A stretch of 64,000 nt of DNA from Opitutaceae bacterium. GTDB lineage: Bacteria; Verrucomicrobiota; Verrucomicrobiia; Opitutales; Opitutaceae. The notes beneath the pieces were generated by a model, which searched no databases, was not told the origin of the DNA, and saw only the letters and a program-made list of their open reading frames with translations. Every line of letters starts with the position of its first letter. Positions within the stretch are counted from its first letter, which is position 1. This document shows positions 11,259 through 21,016 of the stretch, piece by piece. A program made the position numbers and the translations under genes. The stretch is taken from NCBI GenBank assembly GCA_016795565.1, contig JAEUGW010000011.1, forward strand, positions 62,001 to 126,000. The letters run 5' to 3'.

Positions 11259-13496
11259 ATGAAATCTTTCCTTTTCCTGCTTTGCACTGCCACGTTCGCC
11301 ACTACCGTCGTGGCCGCGACCTTTGATTCCGTCGACGGCCCGCCCGTCGAACTCGACAAACTCGAGGTCAACGCCGCCAAGGAGGCGGTGTTCTCCCTCC
11401 CGCTCGACTCCAACCCGGCCACCGGCTCCCGCCTCGGCCTCGCCAACCGCGACCTGCCCGCCAGCGTCTCCATCGTCACCCAAGAGGTGATGCAGCTGCG
11501 CGGTCTCCGCACCGCCGTGGAGGCCGTCGAGGCCGCCGTCGGCATGACCGGCGGCACCAGCTTCGGCTCCATCCCGACCTACTCCACCCGCGGCTTCGGC
11601 TCCAACAGCGTCAGCGTCATGCGCGACGGCATCCGGCAGAACACCGCCTCCCAGTCCTCGCGCACGATCGACTCCTTCCTCCTTGATCGTACCGAGGTGC
11701 TGAAAGGCCCGGCTTCCCTCATGTTCGGCGAGGGTGCCGTCGGCGGCGCCGTGAACTACCTCTCCAAGACTCCTTCCGCCACGCCGCGTGGCGACCTTCT
11801 CGTCAGCGCCGGCTCCTGGGACACATACCGCTTCGGTCTCGGCTGGGGCGGCCCGCTCCCAGTCGGCCCGAATGCGAGCCCCGTCCTCGTCCGCGCCGAC
11901 TACAGCCACAGCGAGACCGCGGGCTACGTCGACCGCAACGCCCAGCGCTACGACGCCGGCGCGCTCGCCTTCGCCTGGCAGGCCACCGCCTCCCTCAAGC
12001 TCTCCCTCAACATCAGTTATCTGAAGGACTGGAACGAGAGCTACTACGGCAACCCCGTCGTCTATGACGCCGTCGTCAACACCACCATCGCCGGCGCAGC
12101 GCCCGAGGTCCGCCTCTTCAACAGCGCCACCGACCGCCTGGTCAACCCGCGCGTCGATCCCGCCGCCCGCCGCACCAACTACAACATCCTCGACAACTAC
12201 GCGAAGACCGAGAACTCCTTCACCCGCCTCCGCGCCGAGCTGCGCCTCACGCCGGACCTCGATCTCCGCAACGAGACCTACGCCGCCACCCAGCTCCTGA
12301 AGTGGCGCAATCTCGAGACCAACACCTGGAACCCAGTCACCCAGCTCGTCACGCGCTCCTCGTTCCTCCACATCTACCGCGACGACATCCTCTCCGGCAA
12401 CCGCCTCGATCTCATCCACCGCGGCACGATCGCCGGCCGCCCGAACCGCGTCATCGTCGGCGGCTTCCTCGAGCGCAACAACCTCGTCCGCGGCGGCACC
12501 CCCGCCGGCCTCGCCACTACCGCCTCCAGTGTCACCCTGCTGAATCCCACCGAGACCACTGGTCCGGGCAACGGGGACGACTTCCTGAAGAGCTCGCACG
12601 TCTTCATCGACACCGCCGCCTTCTATGCCGAGGACGCCCTCGATCTGACCTCCCGTCTCAAGCTCGTCGTCGGCCTCCGCCACGACACCATCGACCTCAC
12701 GCGCGATGCCCTCGTCACCCCGACCAACCCCGTCCGCACCACCTACGCCAAGTCCTACTCCCCGTGGACCGGCCGCGGCGGCCTCGTGTGGTCGGTGAAC
12801 AAGGATCTGAACCTCTACGCCAGTTACAGCCGCGCCGCCGAGCCCACCACCCAGCTCGTCAGCTTCACGGCCACGTCGAACGACTTCGCCCTCCAGACCG
12901 GCCGCCAGTTCGAGGTCGGCGCCAAGGGCTCGCTCGTCGGGAGCAAGGTCGACTTCACCCTCGCGCTCTTCGACATCGAGAAAAACAACATCCTCGCCTC
13001 CACGCTCGACCCGCTCACCGGCGTCCGCATCAGCCAGCAGATCGGCGCCCAGAATTCCCGCGGCGTCGAGCTTGCTGTCAGCTACGCTCCCGCCACCGAC
13101 TGGCGCATCGAAGCTAATGTCGCGTGGACCGACGCCTGGTTCGGGAGCTTCGCCGAGAATCTCGGCACCGGCGTAATCGACCGCACCGGTAACACGCCCT
13201 CGAACGTCCCCGAGTGGGTCGCCGGCCTCTTTGTGAACAAGCGCCTGCCCACCGGTTTCGCCGCCAACGCCGGCCTGCGCTACGTCAGCGACCGCTTCGG
13301 TAACAACAATAATTCCGTCGTCGCCGACGGCTACACCACGCTCGACGCCGGCCTCAGCTACACCTGGCAGCGCGCCGTCTTCACCCTCCGCGGCCGCAAC
13401 CTGACCGATGCGGAATACGAGTCCGTCGTCGGCACGACCATGCGCCGCCTGGCCGACCCGCGCTCCGTCGAGGTCAGCGCCCGGTATTCGTTCTGA
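11259..13496 (+). CDS. TonB-dependent siderophore-type receptor
   Basis: Outer-membrane receptor of 745 residues: signal peptide (MKSFLFLLCTATFATTVVAA), plug domain (about 35-160) and 22-strand beta-barrel ending in aromatic ARYSF. The plug reads LPASVSIVTQEVMQLRG, STRGFGSNSVSVMRDGIRQN and RTEVLKGPASLMFGEGAVGGAVNYLSKTP, typical of siderophore receptors of the FhuE/FecA type. ATG 11259 is preferred to GTG 11253. A small CxxC protein precedes it and a cytochrome c lipoprotein begins 4 nt after its stop. A PepSY protein and a CitMHS transporter face it. Substrate could be a ferric chelate or another metal complex. Confidence 0.9.
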   Translation: MKSFLFLLCTATFATTVVAATFDSVDGPPVELDKLEVNAAKEAVFSLPLDSNPATGSRLGLANRDLPASVSIVTQEVMQLRGLRTAVEAVEAAVGMTGGTSFGSIPTYSTRGFGSNSVSVMRDGIRQNTASQSSRTIDSFLLDRTEVLKGPASLMFGEGAVGGAVNYLSKTPSATPRGDLLVSAGSWDTYRFGLGWGGPLPVGPNASPVLVRADYSHSETAGYVDRNAQRYDAGALAFAWQATASLKLSLNISYLKDWNESYYGNPVVYDAVVNTTIAGAAPEVRLFNSATDRLVNPRVDPAARRTNYNILDNYAKTENSFTRLRAELRLTPDLDLRNETYAATQLLKWRNLETNTWNPVTQLVTRSSFLHIYRDDILSGNRLDLIHRGTIAGRPNRVIVGGFLERNNLVRGGTPAGLATTASSVTLLNPTETTGPGNGDDFLKSSHVFIDTAAFYAEDALDLTSRLKLVVGLRHDTIDLTRDALVTPTNPVRTTYAKSYSPWTGRGGLVWSVNKDLNLYASYSRAAEPTTQLVSFTATSNDFALQTGRQFEVGAKGSLVGSKVDFTLALFDIEKNNILASTLDPLTGVRISQQIGAQNSRGVELAVSYAPATDWRIEANVAWTDAWFGSFAENLGTGVIDRTGNTPSNVPEWVAGLFVNKRLPTGFAANAGLRYVSDRFGNNNNSVVADGYTTLDAGLSYTWQRAVFTLRGRNLTDAEYESVVGTTMRRLADPRSVEVSARYSF

Positions 13497-13500
13497 AGCC

Positions 13501-13981
13501 ATGAAACCGACCCACTTGCTTCGCATTCTCTTAGCCGGCCTCGCGCTGGCACTTGTCGGTTGCGGCCCGAAGACGAAGTCCGTCGCCCCGGCCGCTCCAA
13601 CCGAAGCCACAACCCCTGGTGACGCGGTGGCTGGCAATCGCGTCTACGACCGCGTCTGCATCGTATGCCACCAGGCCAACGGCGCGGGCGTGCCCGGCGC
13701 CTTTCCCCCGTTGGCAGGCACCGGGTGATCCCGACCGCCTCATTCGCATCGTCCTGCACGGCCTGCAGGGCCCGGTCGAGGTGAAAGGCCAGACCTACAA
13801 CTCCGTCATGCCGCCCCAAGGCCCGCTCCTGAAGGACTTTGAAATCGCCAACGCCCTCACCTACGTCCGCAGCGCCTGGGGCAACAACGCCCCACCCGTC
13901 GCTATCGAGGCAGTCGCCCATGTCCGCTCCACAGTCAAACGCGACACGATGCAGACCTGGACTGAGCTCAACCAGAAATGA
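13501..13981 (+). pseudogene. cytochrome c lipoprotein, frameshifted
   Basis: Starts at ATG 13501 with a lipoprotein signal (LLAGLALALVGC). A single heme motif CIVCH follows in VYDRVCIVCHQANGAGVPGAFPPLAGTG. A TGA at 13726-13728 then ends the frame. The conserved remainder continues at once in the next frame (GDPDRLIRIVLHGLQGPVEVKGQTYNSVMPPQGPLL...), including the Met ligand region NSVMPP, to 13981. Removing one G from GGG at 13723-13725 restores one protein of about 160 residues. It is either a recent pseudogene or a sequencing error. It probably served electron transfer together with the receptor and PepSY genes. Confidence 0.82.
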
Positions 13982-14042
13982 AACCCGCTTACTCCATAAA
14001 GGAGTTTGTTCGGCGATGTTTTGAAAGAGGCGCCAAGTTCCA

Positions 14043-15359
14043 CTAACCGGCCAGCGGAATGACAGTCGTGAGCAGGCCGATCACGAGCAGCACTAGCGAG
14101 GTGACCAGCGCCCACTTGAGGGTGAACTTCTGGTGGTCGCCCATTTCCACCCCGCACAAGCCCACGAGGAGGTAGGTCGAGGGAACGAGCGGACTCAGCA
14201 GATGCACGGGCTGGCCGAGCAATGACGCGCGGCCGATCTCGGCCGCGCTGATGCCGTAGTGCGCACCCGCCTCCGCGAGCACCGGCACCACCCCGTAATA
14301 AAACGCGTCGTTGGAGATGAAGAACGTGAACGGCACGCTGAGGAACGCCGTGATCACCGCCAGGTATGGCCCGAGGGCCGGGGGCACGACCTGCACCACG
14401 CTCTGCGCCATGGCGTCGATCATCTTGGTCCCGGACAGGATGCCCGTGAACACGCCCGCCGCGAACACCACGGCCACGACCGCGAGCACGTTGCCGGCGT
14501 TCGCCGCAATACGTTCCTTCTGGTCGGCGAGCTTCGGATAGTTGACGGCCAGCGCCAGCGCGGTGGCGATCATGAACAGGATGGACAGCGGAAGGATCCC
14601 CAAAATCAACGCAACCATCAGGCCGGCGGTCAGCAGCAGGTTAAACCACAGCAGTCGCGGTCGGCGGATGGCCTGTTCCCGGTCGTATTCCGCCTGGGTC
14701 TGGGCGCTCGCATGCACGTCCTGCAAAGCGCCGGCCGGCAGGACCCCGAGCCGCTTCCGCTCGTGGCGGCCGAACCGCCACGCCACGAAGATCACCCAAG
14801 CCGCTCCCGCCCCCATGGCGGGGATCAGCGGCACGAACAGGTCTGCCGCGTCCACCTTGAGCGCCGCCGCGGCGCGCGCCGTGGGTCCGCCCCAGGGCAG
14901 GATGTTCATCACGCCGCCCGCCATCATGATGGTGCACGCCAGCATGAGCCGGCTCATCCCGAGCTTCTGGTAGAGCGGCAGCATCGCGGCCGTGGTGATC
15001 AGGTAGGTGGTGGAGCCGTCACCATCGAGGGACACGAACAGCGCGAGCAGCGCCGTGCCGACGCTGATGCGGACTGGGTCGCCCCCGGCTAGCCGCACCA
15101 CTCGCGTCACCACGGGATCAAAGAGGCCCGCGTCGATCATCAGGCCGAAATACAGGATGGCGAACATCAGCATCACCCCCGTCGGCGCGATGGCCCGCAC
15201 GCCATCGAGCATCATCGGCCCGATTTTCGGCCCAAACCCGCTGAGCAACGCAAAGACAATGGGCACCACGATCAGCGCCGTGAGCACCGACAGCCGTTTC
15301 ATCATGATCAACGTCATGAACACGACAATCATGGCGTAGGCTAACAGCGTGAGGCTCAT
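14043..15359 (-). CDS. CitMHS-family citrate/tricarboxylate transporter
   Basis: Inner-membrane secondary transporter, 438 residues with about 12 membrane helices, full length for the CitMHS family (metal-citrate/proton symport). Conserved blocks are FALLSGFGPKIGPMMLDGVRAIAPTGVMLMFAILYFGLMIDAGLFDPVV, SLDGDGSTTYL and GGVMNILPWGGPTARAAAAL. The second half has SVPFTFFISNDAFYYGVVPVLAEAG. It is the third gene of a unit after the exported alpha-beta protein and the PepSY protein (16-nt gap). A second, truncated copy is at 41988-42914. Confidence 0.9.
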   Translation of the reverse strand: MSLTLLAYAMIVVFMTLIMMKRLSVLTALIVVPIVFALLSGFGPKIGPMMLDGVRAIAPTGVMLMFAILYFGLMIDAGLFDPVVTRVVRLAGGDPVRISVGTALLALFVSLDGDGSTTYLITTAAMLPLYQKLGMSRLMLACTIMMAGGVMNILPWGGPTARAAAALKVDAADLFVPLIPAMGAGAAWVIFVAWRFGRHERKRLGVLPAGALQDVHASAQTQAEYDREQAIRRPRLLWFNLLLTAGLMVALILGILPLSILFMIATALALAVNYPKLADQKERIAANAGNVLAVVAVVFAAGVFTGILSGTKMIDAMAQSVVQVVPPALGPYLAVITAFLSVPFTFFISNDAFYYGVVPVLAEAGAHYGISAAEIGRASLLGQPVHLLSPLVPSTYLLVGLCGVEMGDHQKFTLKWALVTSLVLLVIGLLTTVIPLAG

Positions 15360-15375
15360 GGGATGGCGAGAGGCC

Positions 15376-16464
15376 TCAGGCCCCGGCGGGGACGCGTCGG
15401 CGGCGGAAATAAGACCATGTGCCCGTGACGGCCAGCACCGGCACCCCGAGAGTCGCCAGGAAGACGAGCACCTGCGTCACCGGCCCGCCGGCCTGGCCGA
15501 GGTGCCAGGCCAGCATCCAGTAGAACAGCTTGTGCCCGGAGCTGCTGGCCGCATAGGGCGTGGCGCGCAGCAAGGTGCCCGTGCCGGCATCGACGTAATA
15601 CTCGCTGCGGGCGTGCGGATGCGGCGCGCCTCGGCCGACGATCCAGACCAGGGTGGCATTGTCGCCGGCCTTGGGAAAATAGGCGTTGGCCGAATCATAG
15701 TCCGGCAATTCCGCCTGCGCGCGCTGCCAGAGGCTCTCCATTGGCACGCGTGGCGAATCCGGTGCCGCCGGTGAAGCCGCGGGCGCCGCCGGCAGTGGCG
15801 ATCCAGCCACGCGATAGACACCGTGCTCATACCAGGAGTAGGCGTGCGGCAGGCCGGTGAGCGCGCTGAGCAGGACGAAACCGGCCGTGTAGGCGCCCAG
15901 CGTCCGGTGCCAGTTCAGCAGGCGGGCCCGGCCGGACAGGTTGAACTTCAGCGTGAGCGCGCCGCGCACCGCGCGCCATGCCGGCGGCACCCAGAGCACC
16001 ACCCCGCTGAGAATGATGAAGATGAAGAGGAACGCCGCCACCGCCGTGACATGCGTCCCGACGTTGATGCCCAGGCCGAGGAAGCGGTGAATGTCCTCCG
16101 CCTTGCCAAACAGACCGCCATAGCGGCTCTGTAGGCCGAGCACCCGGCCCGTCCATGGATCCAGGTAGATCTGGTCGCTGTTGCTGCAGCGGATCATTGC
16201 GGAGCGCGCCGGGTCGGACCAGAAGCGGACCTGGTTGAATTTCCGGCCCGGATACGCGGCGGCGGCGTTGGCCGCCAGGACGTCGAGCGGCACCCGCTCG
16301 CGGCCGGGTGTCACGACCATCAGCCCCGGATAGGCCAGTGGCTCCAACTGCGGCCGGAACACCATCCAAGCCCCGGCCAGGGCCATGACCACGAGCACCA
16401 AACCCGCGGTCAACCCGGCCAGCAGGTGGAGTTGCAGGAGCCGCTGGCGGAAGACGGGTGACAT
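15376..16464 (-). CDS. PepSY-associated transmembrane protein
   Basis: Inner-membrane protein of 362 residues with four helices (about 12-35, 140-165, 190-215, 325-350) and periplasmic PepSY-type domains. It resembles PepSY_TM proteins found beside siderophore receptors, several of which act as ferric-siderophore or flavin-linked reductases (family knowledge). Conserved His residues occur in HRFLGLGINVGTHVTAVAAF and NWHRTLGAYT, consistent with heme binding. It lies 9 nt after the exported protein and 16 nt before the CitMHS gene. Confidence 0.82.
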   Translation of the reverse strand: MSPVFRQRLLQLHLLAGLTAGLVLVVMALAGAWMVFRPQLEPLAYPGLMVVTPGRERVPLDVLAANAAAAYPGRKFNQVRFWSDPARSAMIRCSNSDQIYLDPWTGRVLGLQSRYGGLFGKAEDIHRFLGLGINVGTHVTAVAAFLFIFIILSGVVLWVPPAWRAVRGALTLKFNLSGRARLLNWHRTLGAYTAGFVLLSALTGLPHAYSWYEHGVYRVAGSPLPAAPAASPAAPDSPRVPMESLWQRAQAELPDYDSANAYFPKAGDNATLVWIVGRGAPHPHARSEYYVDAGTGTLLRATPYAASSSGHKLFYWMLAWHLGQAGGPVTQVLVFLATLGVPVLAVTGTWSYFRRRRVPAGA

Positions 16465-16473
16465 GAACCGGGA

Positions 16474-17247
16474 TTACTTCGGCAGCGGGATGGCATCAGC
16501 ATGAAACATCGCGCGGTCGTCGCGGATGCTCGCCTTTGAATCGGTGTAGGACTTGAAGACTTTGTCGGTCGCGTTGAGCTTCGCGCGGGCGGCCCACTTG
16601 ATCTCGTCGCGGCGGGCGAAAGCGGCCAGGTCGGCGGATTCCATGATGAGCATGGAATCCCACGGCGTGTTGAAGGAGGTGTTGTTGTAAAGCATCGTAT
16701 AGCCGGTCAGCGGGCCCACGGCCATCCACTCCTTCATCTGCGGCACGGTGTAGCCGTGGACATACTTGGCGTATTCGGCGGCGGAGACGTGGGTGGCATA
16801 GGTCACGACTAGGTAGGCGGCCTTCGCCGGGTCGCGCTTCGATGCGACCGCCCGGGCGAGCGGTTCGCCGTAATTGCCCGATTCGACGCTCGCCAGCCGG
16901 AGGGCTTCAGGCGTGAGGCCGCCGGGGGAACGGCGCTCGACCTCGCGCCAGCGCACGGTGTCGGTGAAACTCGCGAAATCCAACACGACGACGAGGTCCG
17001 GATTGGCCAGCGAGGCGAAGGTGGAGAACAGCAGCTGGGCGTCGGCGATGACGCCCTCCTTTTTCCACGCGGCGAAACGCGCGGCGCCCGTGGTCTCAAC
17101 CCACGTGCGGAATTCGACCCGGGACTCCGGGCGCGCCTTATAGGTCAGGACGATGCTGACGGGGCCGTTGACCGCGGCCTCGGCGGACCACAGGGCGGCC
17201 GGAATTGACAGGACAAGCAGGAGGACGGCAAGCAGGCGGAGTTTCAT
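16474..17247 (-). CDS. exported hypothetical protein, possible dimeric alpha-beta barrel
   Basis: 257 residues with a clear signal peptide (MKLRLLAVLLLVLSIPAALWSAEA). The mature part seems to contain two related halves, each with a strand-helix pattern (VSIVLTYKARPESRVEFRTWVETTG... and AYLVVTYATHVSAAEYAKYVHGYTVPQMKEW). This suggests a ferredoxin-like or dimeric alpha-beta barrel fold; no family is identified with confidence. It is first in an operon with PepSY and CitMHS genes and divergent from a secreted amidohydrolase (135-nt gap). A periplasmic role in substrate binding or conversion is plausible but unproven. Confidence 0.6.
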   Translation of the reverse strand: MKLRLLAVLLLVLSIPAALWSAEAAVNGPVSIVLTYKARPESRVEFRTWVETTGAARFAAWKKEGVIADAQLLFSTFASLANPDLVVVLDFASFTDTVRWREVERRSPGGLTPEALRLASVESGNYGEPLARAVASKRDPAKAAYLVVTYATHVSAAEYAKYVHGYTVPQMKEWMAVGPLTGYTMLYNNTSFNTPWDSMLIMESADLAAFARRDEIKWAARAKLNATDKVFKSYTDSKASIRDDRAMFHADAIPLPK

Positions 17248-17382
17248 GGGGTAACGAGGCGTTCAGGGTTGCGAACCGCTCCGAGCACAACTCCCGGCCG
17301 CAATAAGGCCAACATGGAGAATGGGCTTTTTGGCCTAGCCATCCTCCTTGCCACCCCGCGTCGGCCCGCCAAACGAGACAGG

Positions 17383-19134
17383 ATGAAATTGCTGCGAGTC
17401 CTGCTGGCCGGCTGCCTCGCCGGCTGCGCCTCCGGCGTCGCCCAAAGCACCCCGGGCGCCGAGGCCGCCACCCTCATCCTGCACAATGGCCGCGTCTGGA
17501 CGGTCGACGCCAGCCACCCCGAAGCGCAGGCGGTGGCCGTGCGCGGCGAGACCATCGTCAAGGTCGGCGGCAACGCCGAGGTGCTCGCGCTCCGGGGCGA
17601 CGGAACGAAGGTGATCGACTTGAATGGCCGGCTCGTCCTGCCCGGCTTCAATGACGCCCACACGCACTTTGAGAACGCGGTGAATTGGTTTTTCCAGGTC
17701 ATGGTCATGGCGGTGAACACCGAGGAGGACCTGTTGGCGCAGCTGCGCGCCGCGACCAAGCGGGTGCCAGCGGGTATGTGGATCACTGGCGGCGACTGGA
17801 GCACCTTTGCGTGGCAGGCGGCACAAAAAACCAACCCCACGGGCTGGTCGGCCTTTGCGCCCGACCTGGCCGCCATTGATGCCGTGACTCCGGACCACCC
17901 CGTGCTGCTGCGGCGGTTCGACCACCGCTATTTCATCAACAGCGCCGGCATGAAACTCGCCCACATCGGTGATCGGACAACCAGCGCCATCCAAGCCGAC
18001 CGTGACCCGGCCACCGGCCGGCCAACCGGCCTGCTCAGCCCCGCCGTGGGCGAGCAGATTGAGAAGCTCCTGCCCCCGCCCACCCGCGCCCTGAAGCTCA
18101 TCGGCGCCCGCGGCGTGTTGCGGGAATTGAACGCGGCCGGTCTCACCTCGATCCACGATATCGCACGTTTCGACGAGATCTCCCAGCGGCAGACCTTTCC
18201 GACGTTTGTGGAGCGGAGCTACACCGACGCCGGCATCTTCCGCGACCTGAAGGCGCGCGGCGAACTCACCGTGCGCGTGCATGCGCTCACTCCGCTGGAA
18301 ACCTGGGCCGAACTCGCCAGCATCGGCGTCACGCCACAATCCGGCGATACGCTGCTGAATTTCGGCACGCTCAAGGATTTCGTCGACGGGTCCCTGATGT
18401 TCGCACCCCTCGAGGGCCGGACCGGCAACTTCACCTTCCGCTTCAAGGGCGAAGTGGCGATGCAGCGCAACATCACCGCAGCTGACCGCGCCGGTTTCGA
18501 CCTCGGCATCCATGTGATCGGCGACCGGGCCCTGCACGTGCTGCTCAACTGGTATGAAAACGCCATCGCCGCGAACGGCCCGCGCGAACGGCGCTTCCGC
18601 CTGATCCACGCGTGGTATGGCACCCCCGCCGATCTCGCCCGCGCCGGGCGGCTCGGGCTGGCCGCCGACGTAACTCCGCACCAGCTGCTCGACCAGGATC
18701 TGCCCGCCCTCGAATACAAGCTCGGCCCCGAGCGTGCGAAAACCGCCTTTGCGTGGCGCACCATGATCGAGCGCGGCGTGCGCATCAATATCGTGTCCGA
18801 CCTGCCCGGCCTCTTCAACCGGACCGCCATCTCTCCGTTCAATCCGCTGGAGAACATGTATTCCGCCATCACCCGCCGCAACCCGCACCGGCCCGGTGAT
18901 CCCGCGTGGCACCCTGAACAGGCCCTCACCCTCCCGGAGGCCATTCAGGCTTATACCGCCAACCCCGCCTTTTCCTCACGCGAGGAAAAACTCAAGGGCA
19001 CCATCACCCCGGGCAAGCTGGCCGACTTGGTCGTGCTTTCGCAGGATATCCTCAAACTCCCGCCGGAAGGCCTGCTCCAGACGCGCGTGGATTACACCAT
19101 CCTCGGAGGGCAAATAGTGTATCCCGCCAAGTAG
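17383..19134 (+). CDS. secreted amidohydrolase (YtcJ/LAF3-type, amidohydrolase family 3)
   Basis: Metal-dependent hydrolase of 583 residues. ATG 17383 gives a lipoprotein-like or signal sequence (MKLLRVLLAGCLAGCASG), so the enzyme is probably exported. N-terminal strands LILHNGRVWTVDASHPEAQAVAVRG and the metal motif GFNDAHTHFENA are typical. Further metal-site segments are GIHVIGDRALH and IHAWYGTPADLA. The C-terminal part (EKLKGTITPGKLADLVVLSQD) closes the small beta domain. Family members cleave N-acyl, formamide or cyclic amide bonds; the substrate here is unknown. It is transcribed away from the CitMHS-PepSY unit and converges with gamma-glutamyltransferase. Confidence 0.87.
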   Translation: MKLLRVLLAGCLAGCASGVAQSTPGAEAATLILHNGRVWTVDASHPEAQAVAVRGETIVKVGGNAEVLALRGDGTKVIDLNGRLVLPGFNDAHTHFENAVNWFFQVMVMAVNTEEDLLAQLRAATKRVPAGMWITGGDWSTFAWQAAQKTNPTGWSAFAPDLAAIDAVTPDHPVLLRRFDHRYFINSAGMKLAHIGDRTTSAIQADRDPATGRPTGLLSPAVGEQIEKLLPPPTRALKLIGARGVLRELNAAGLTSIHDIARFDEISQRQTFPTFVERSYTDAGIFRDLKARGELTVRVHALTPLETWAELASIGVTPQSGDTLLNFGTLKDFVDGSLMFAPLEGRTGNFTFRFKGEVAMQRNITAADRAGFDLGIHVIGDRALHVLLNWYENAIAANGPRERRFRLIHAWYGTPADLARAGRLGLAADVTPHQLLDQDLPALEYKLGPERAKTAFAWRTMIERGVRINIVSDLPGLFNRTAISPFNPLENMYSAITRRNPHRPGDPAWHPEQALTLPEAIQAYTANPAFSSREEKLKGTITPGKLADLVVLSQDILKLPPEGLLQTRVDYTILGGQIVYPAK

Positions 19135-19147
19135 CGAACGGATTCGA

Positions 19148-20896
19148 TCACCAGCCGACGGCGTAAACCGAGTTCGCCGGACCCCACCACCCCGGCTCAT
19201 GGCCCCAGCGACGCGGGTCGGCGCCGCCGTAGAGCAGGCCGGTGACAGGATCACGTTGCACGCCGTTGACGCTGCCCTCGTCGTCAGGAATGAGATCCAC
19301 CCGGTAACCGCGGGCGCGCAACGCGGCGGCGGTGGCGGGGGGAATCCGATCCTCCATTTTCACATGAGGCGGCGGATCGAGCACCACGCGGGTCGGCCCG
19401 CCGTGCAACAGGCGCGGGGCGGCGACGGCCTGCTGCATGTCCATTTTGAAATCGATCACATTGACCAGCACCTGCACCAGGCGCTGCCAGATGCCCTCCG
19501 TGCCGGGCGTGCCGAGGGCCAGCACGGGCTCGCCATCCTTCAGCACGATGACTGGCGACTGGTTCGACCGCGGCCGCCGGCCGGGTCCGAGCTGCGAGGG
19601 ACTGCCCGCGATGGTGTGCAGGTGGCGCATCTGGTTGCTGAAGACGACGCCCGTGTCGGCCGCCACGACACCCGAGCCAAACCAGGCCCCGAGCGTCTGG
19701 GTGAGCGACACCATGTTGCCCTCGCCGTCGACGACCGTGAGGTGCGTGGTGTTGCTGCGCGCGGGTTTCTCGTCCGCGAGTTTCGGGTCGGGCACGCCGG
19801 GCATGGCGCGCCCCAGCTTGATCAATGCCCGCCGGCTGGCGGCATATTCCTCGCTCAACAGGCGCGCCACCGGGACCGCGATGGCCTCCGGGTCGGCAAC
19901 GTAGCGGTTGCGGTCGGCAATGCCCAGCCGCTGCACCTCGGCGATCAGGTTGAGGTAATCGGGGCTGTTGTGCCCGAGCGCCTTCAGGTCGTAACCCTGC
20001 AGGATGTTGAGCTGGAACAGGAGCGCCACGCCGCTGCTGTTCGGCGGCGTCGTGAACACCTGGTAACCGCGGTAATTGACCGAAAGCGGCTCGACCCATT
20101 GCGGCTCGTAGCCGGCCAGGTCCTCGTAGCGCAGCAGGCCGCCGTTCCTTTCGAAAAACGCCCCGATGCGCCGGGCGATGTCGCCCGAGTAGAAAGCCGA
20201 GGCGCCCTTCTCGCCCACCGTGCGCAGCGTCTCCGCCAGGTCCGGCTGGCGGAAGAGTTCGCCGGTTCGTGGGGCGCGCCCGCCCGGAAAGAACACCGCC
20301 TGCGTCGAGGGGAAATCCATCTCACCCCGCATCAGCTCGATCACGCCGGCGAAATCCTCCGTGACCGCGAAGCCCTGCTCGGCGAGTTCCAACGCCGGTT
20401 GCACGACCTCGCGCCAACGCAGGCGGCCATAGGCCCGGTGCATCGCGGCGTAGCCGGCCAGGCAGGAAGGCACCACGGGGGAAAGATAACCGTGCTCGTA
20501 GTTTTTGCCCTGCACCGCTTCGATGGTAGCCAGCTTCGGCGACGGGCCGAAGAAGTTCAGGGCGCGCACGCGTTTTTCCTTCGCCACATACATCGTGGCA
20601 AAGCCCTGCCCGCCGATCGTGGAGTTCTTCGGGTCCACGACCGCCACCGCCATGGCCGTCGCGACCGCGGCGTCGAAAGCATTCCCGCCCTGGAGCAGAA
20701 TCTTCATGCCCGCCATCGAGGCCAGTGGGTGCAGTGAGGTGACCACGCCATGCCGGCCGGTGACCAGGGGCCGCGCCAGCGTGGCCTCGGTTGAGGGCGT
20801 GTCGTCCGGCATGGTGCGGCCGGGAACGGCGGCGTGCATGACCGATGGCATCAGAAGCACGGCAAACAGGGACGGCAGGAATCGACGGAGGGGCAT
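19148..20896 (-). CDS. ggt: gamma-glutamyltransferase
   Basis: Periplasmic gamma-glutamyl hydrolase/transferase of 582 residues with signal peptide (MPLRRFLPSLFAVLLMPSVMHAA). The self-processing site and nucleophile Thr lie in NTTHLTVVDGEGNMVSLTQTLGAWFGSGVV (about residue 380), as in the Ntn-hydrolase family. N-terminal segment GGNAFDAAVATAMAVAVVDPKNSTIGGQGFATMYV is typical. The 18-bp palindrome at 20980-20997 lies 83 nt upstream of the start. The enzyme would release glutamate or glutathione-derived amino acids outside the cytoplasm. It follows RraA after a 120-nt gap and is probably transcribed from its own promoter. Confidence 0.92.
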   Translation of the reverse strand: MPLRRFLPSLFAVLLMPSVMHAAVPGRTMPDDTPSTEATLARPLVTGRHGVVTSLHPLASMAGMKILLQGGNAFDAAVATAMAVAVVDPKNSTIGGQGFATMYVAKEKRVRALNFFGPSPKLATIEAVQGKNYEHGYLSPVVPSCLAGYAAMHRAYGRLRWREVVQPALELAEQGFAVTEDFAGVIELMRGEMDFPSTQAVFFPGGRAPRTGELFRQPDLAETLRTVGEKGASAFYSGDIARRIGAFFERNGGLLRYEDLAGYEPQWVEPLSVNYRGYQVFTTPPNSSGVALLFQLNILQGYDLKALGHNSPDYLNLIAEVQRLGIADRNRYVADPEAIAVPVARLLSEEYAASRRALIKLGRAMPGVPDPKLADEKPARSNTTHLTVVDGEGNMVSLTQTLGAWFGSGVVAADTGVVFSNQMRHLHTIAGSPSQLGPGRRPRSNQSPVIVLKDGEPVLALGTPGTEGIWQRLVQVLVNVIDFKMDMQQAVAAPRLLHGGPTRVVLDPPPHVKMEDRIPPATAAALRARGYRVDLIPDDEGSVNGVQRDPVTGLLYGGADPRRWGHEPGWWGPANSVYAVGW

Positions 20897-20979
20897 GCGG
20901 CGATGGGATTGCGTCGGATCGACTCCACCGACGGCGCAGGCATGTCACCCGTTCGCCCAACCCCGTGCAATCGCCGTTA

Positions 20980-20997
20980 TTAGTCCTATAGGCCTAA
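20980..20997. promoter_or_regulatory. 18-bp palindromic candidate operator upstream of ggt
   Basis: TTAGTCCTATAGGCCTAA, a palindrome TTAG-N-CCTATAGG-N-CTAA, 83 nt before the ggt start. A near copy is at 28385-28402 between the TonB receptor and the propeller kinase. No other full copy was noticed. The proximity of the second copy to the kinase makes the NarL-type regulator the first candidate to bind it. Confidence 0.55.
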
Positions 20998-21016
20998 CGG
21001 CGGTCCCCGCCGCCAG

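Noticed and set aside
11127..13637. long open frame antisense to the TonB receptor gene
   Set aside because: Composition is Gly/Ala/Val/Glu-rich with no domain, as expected for the antisense of a GC-rich gene; the plus-strand receptor is unambiguous.
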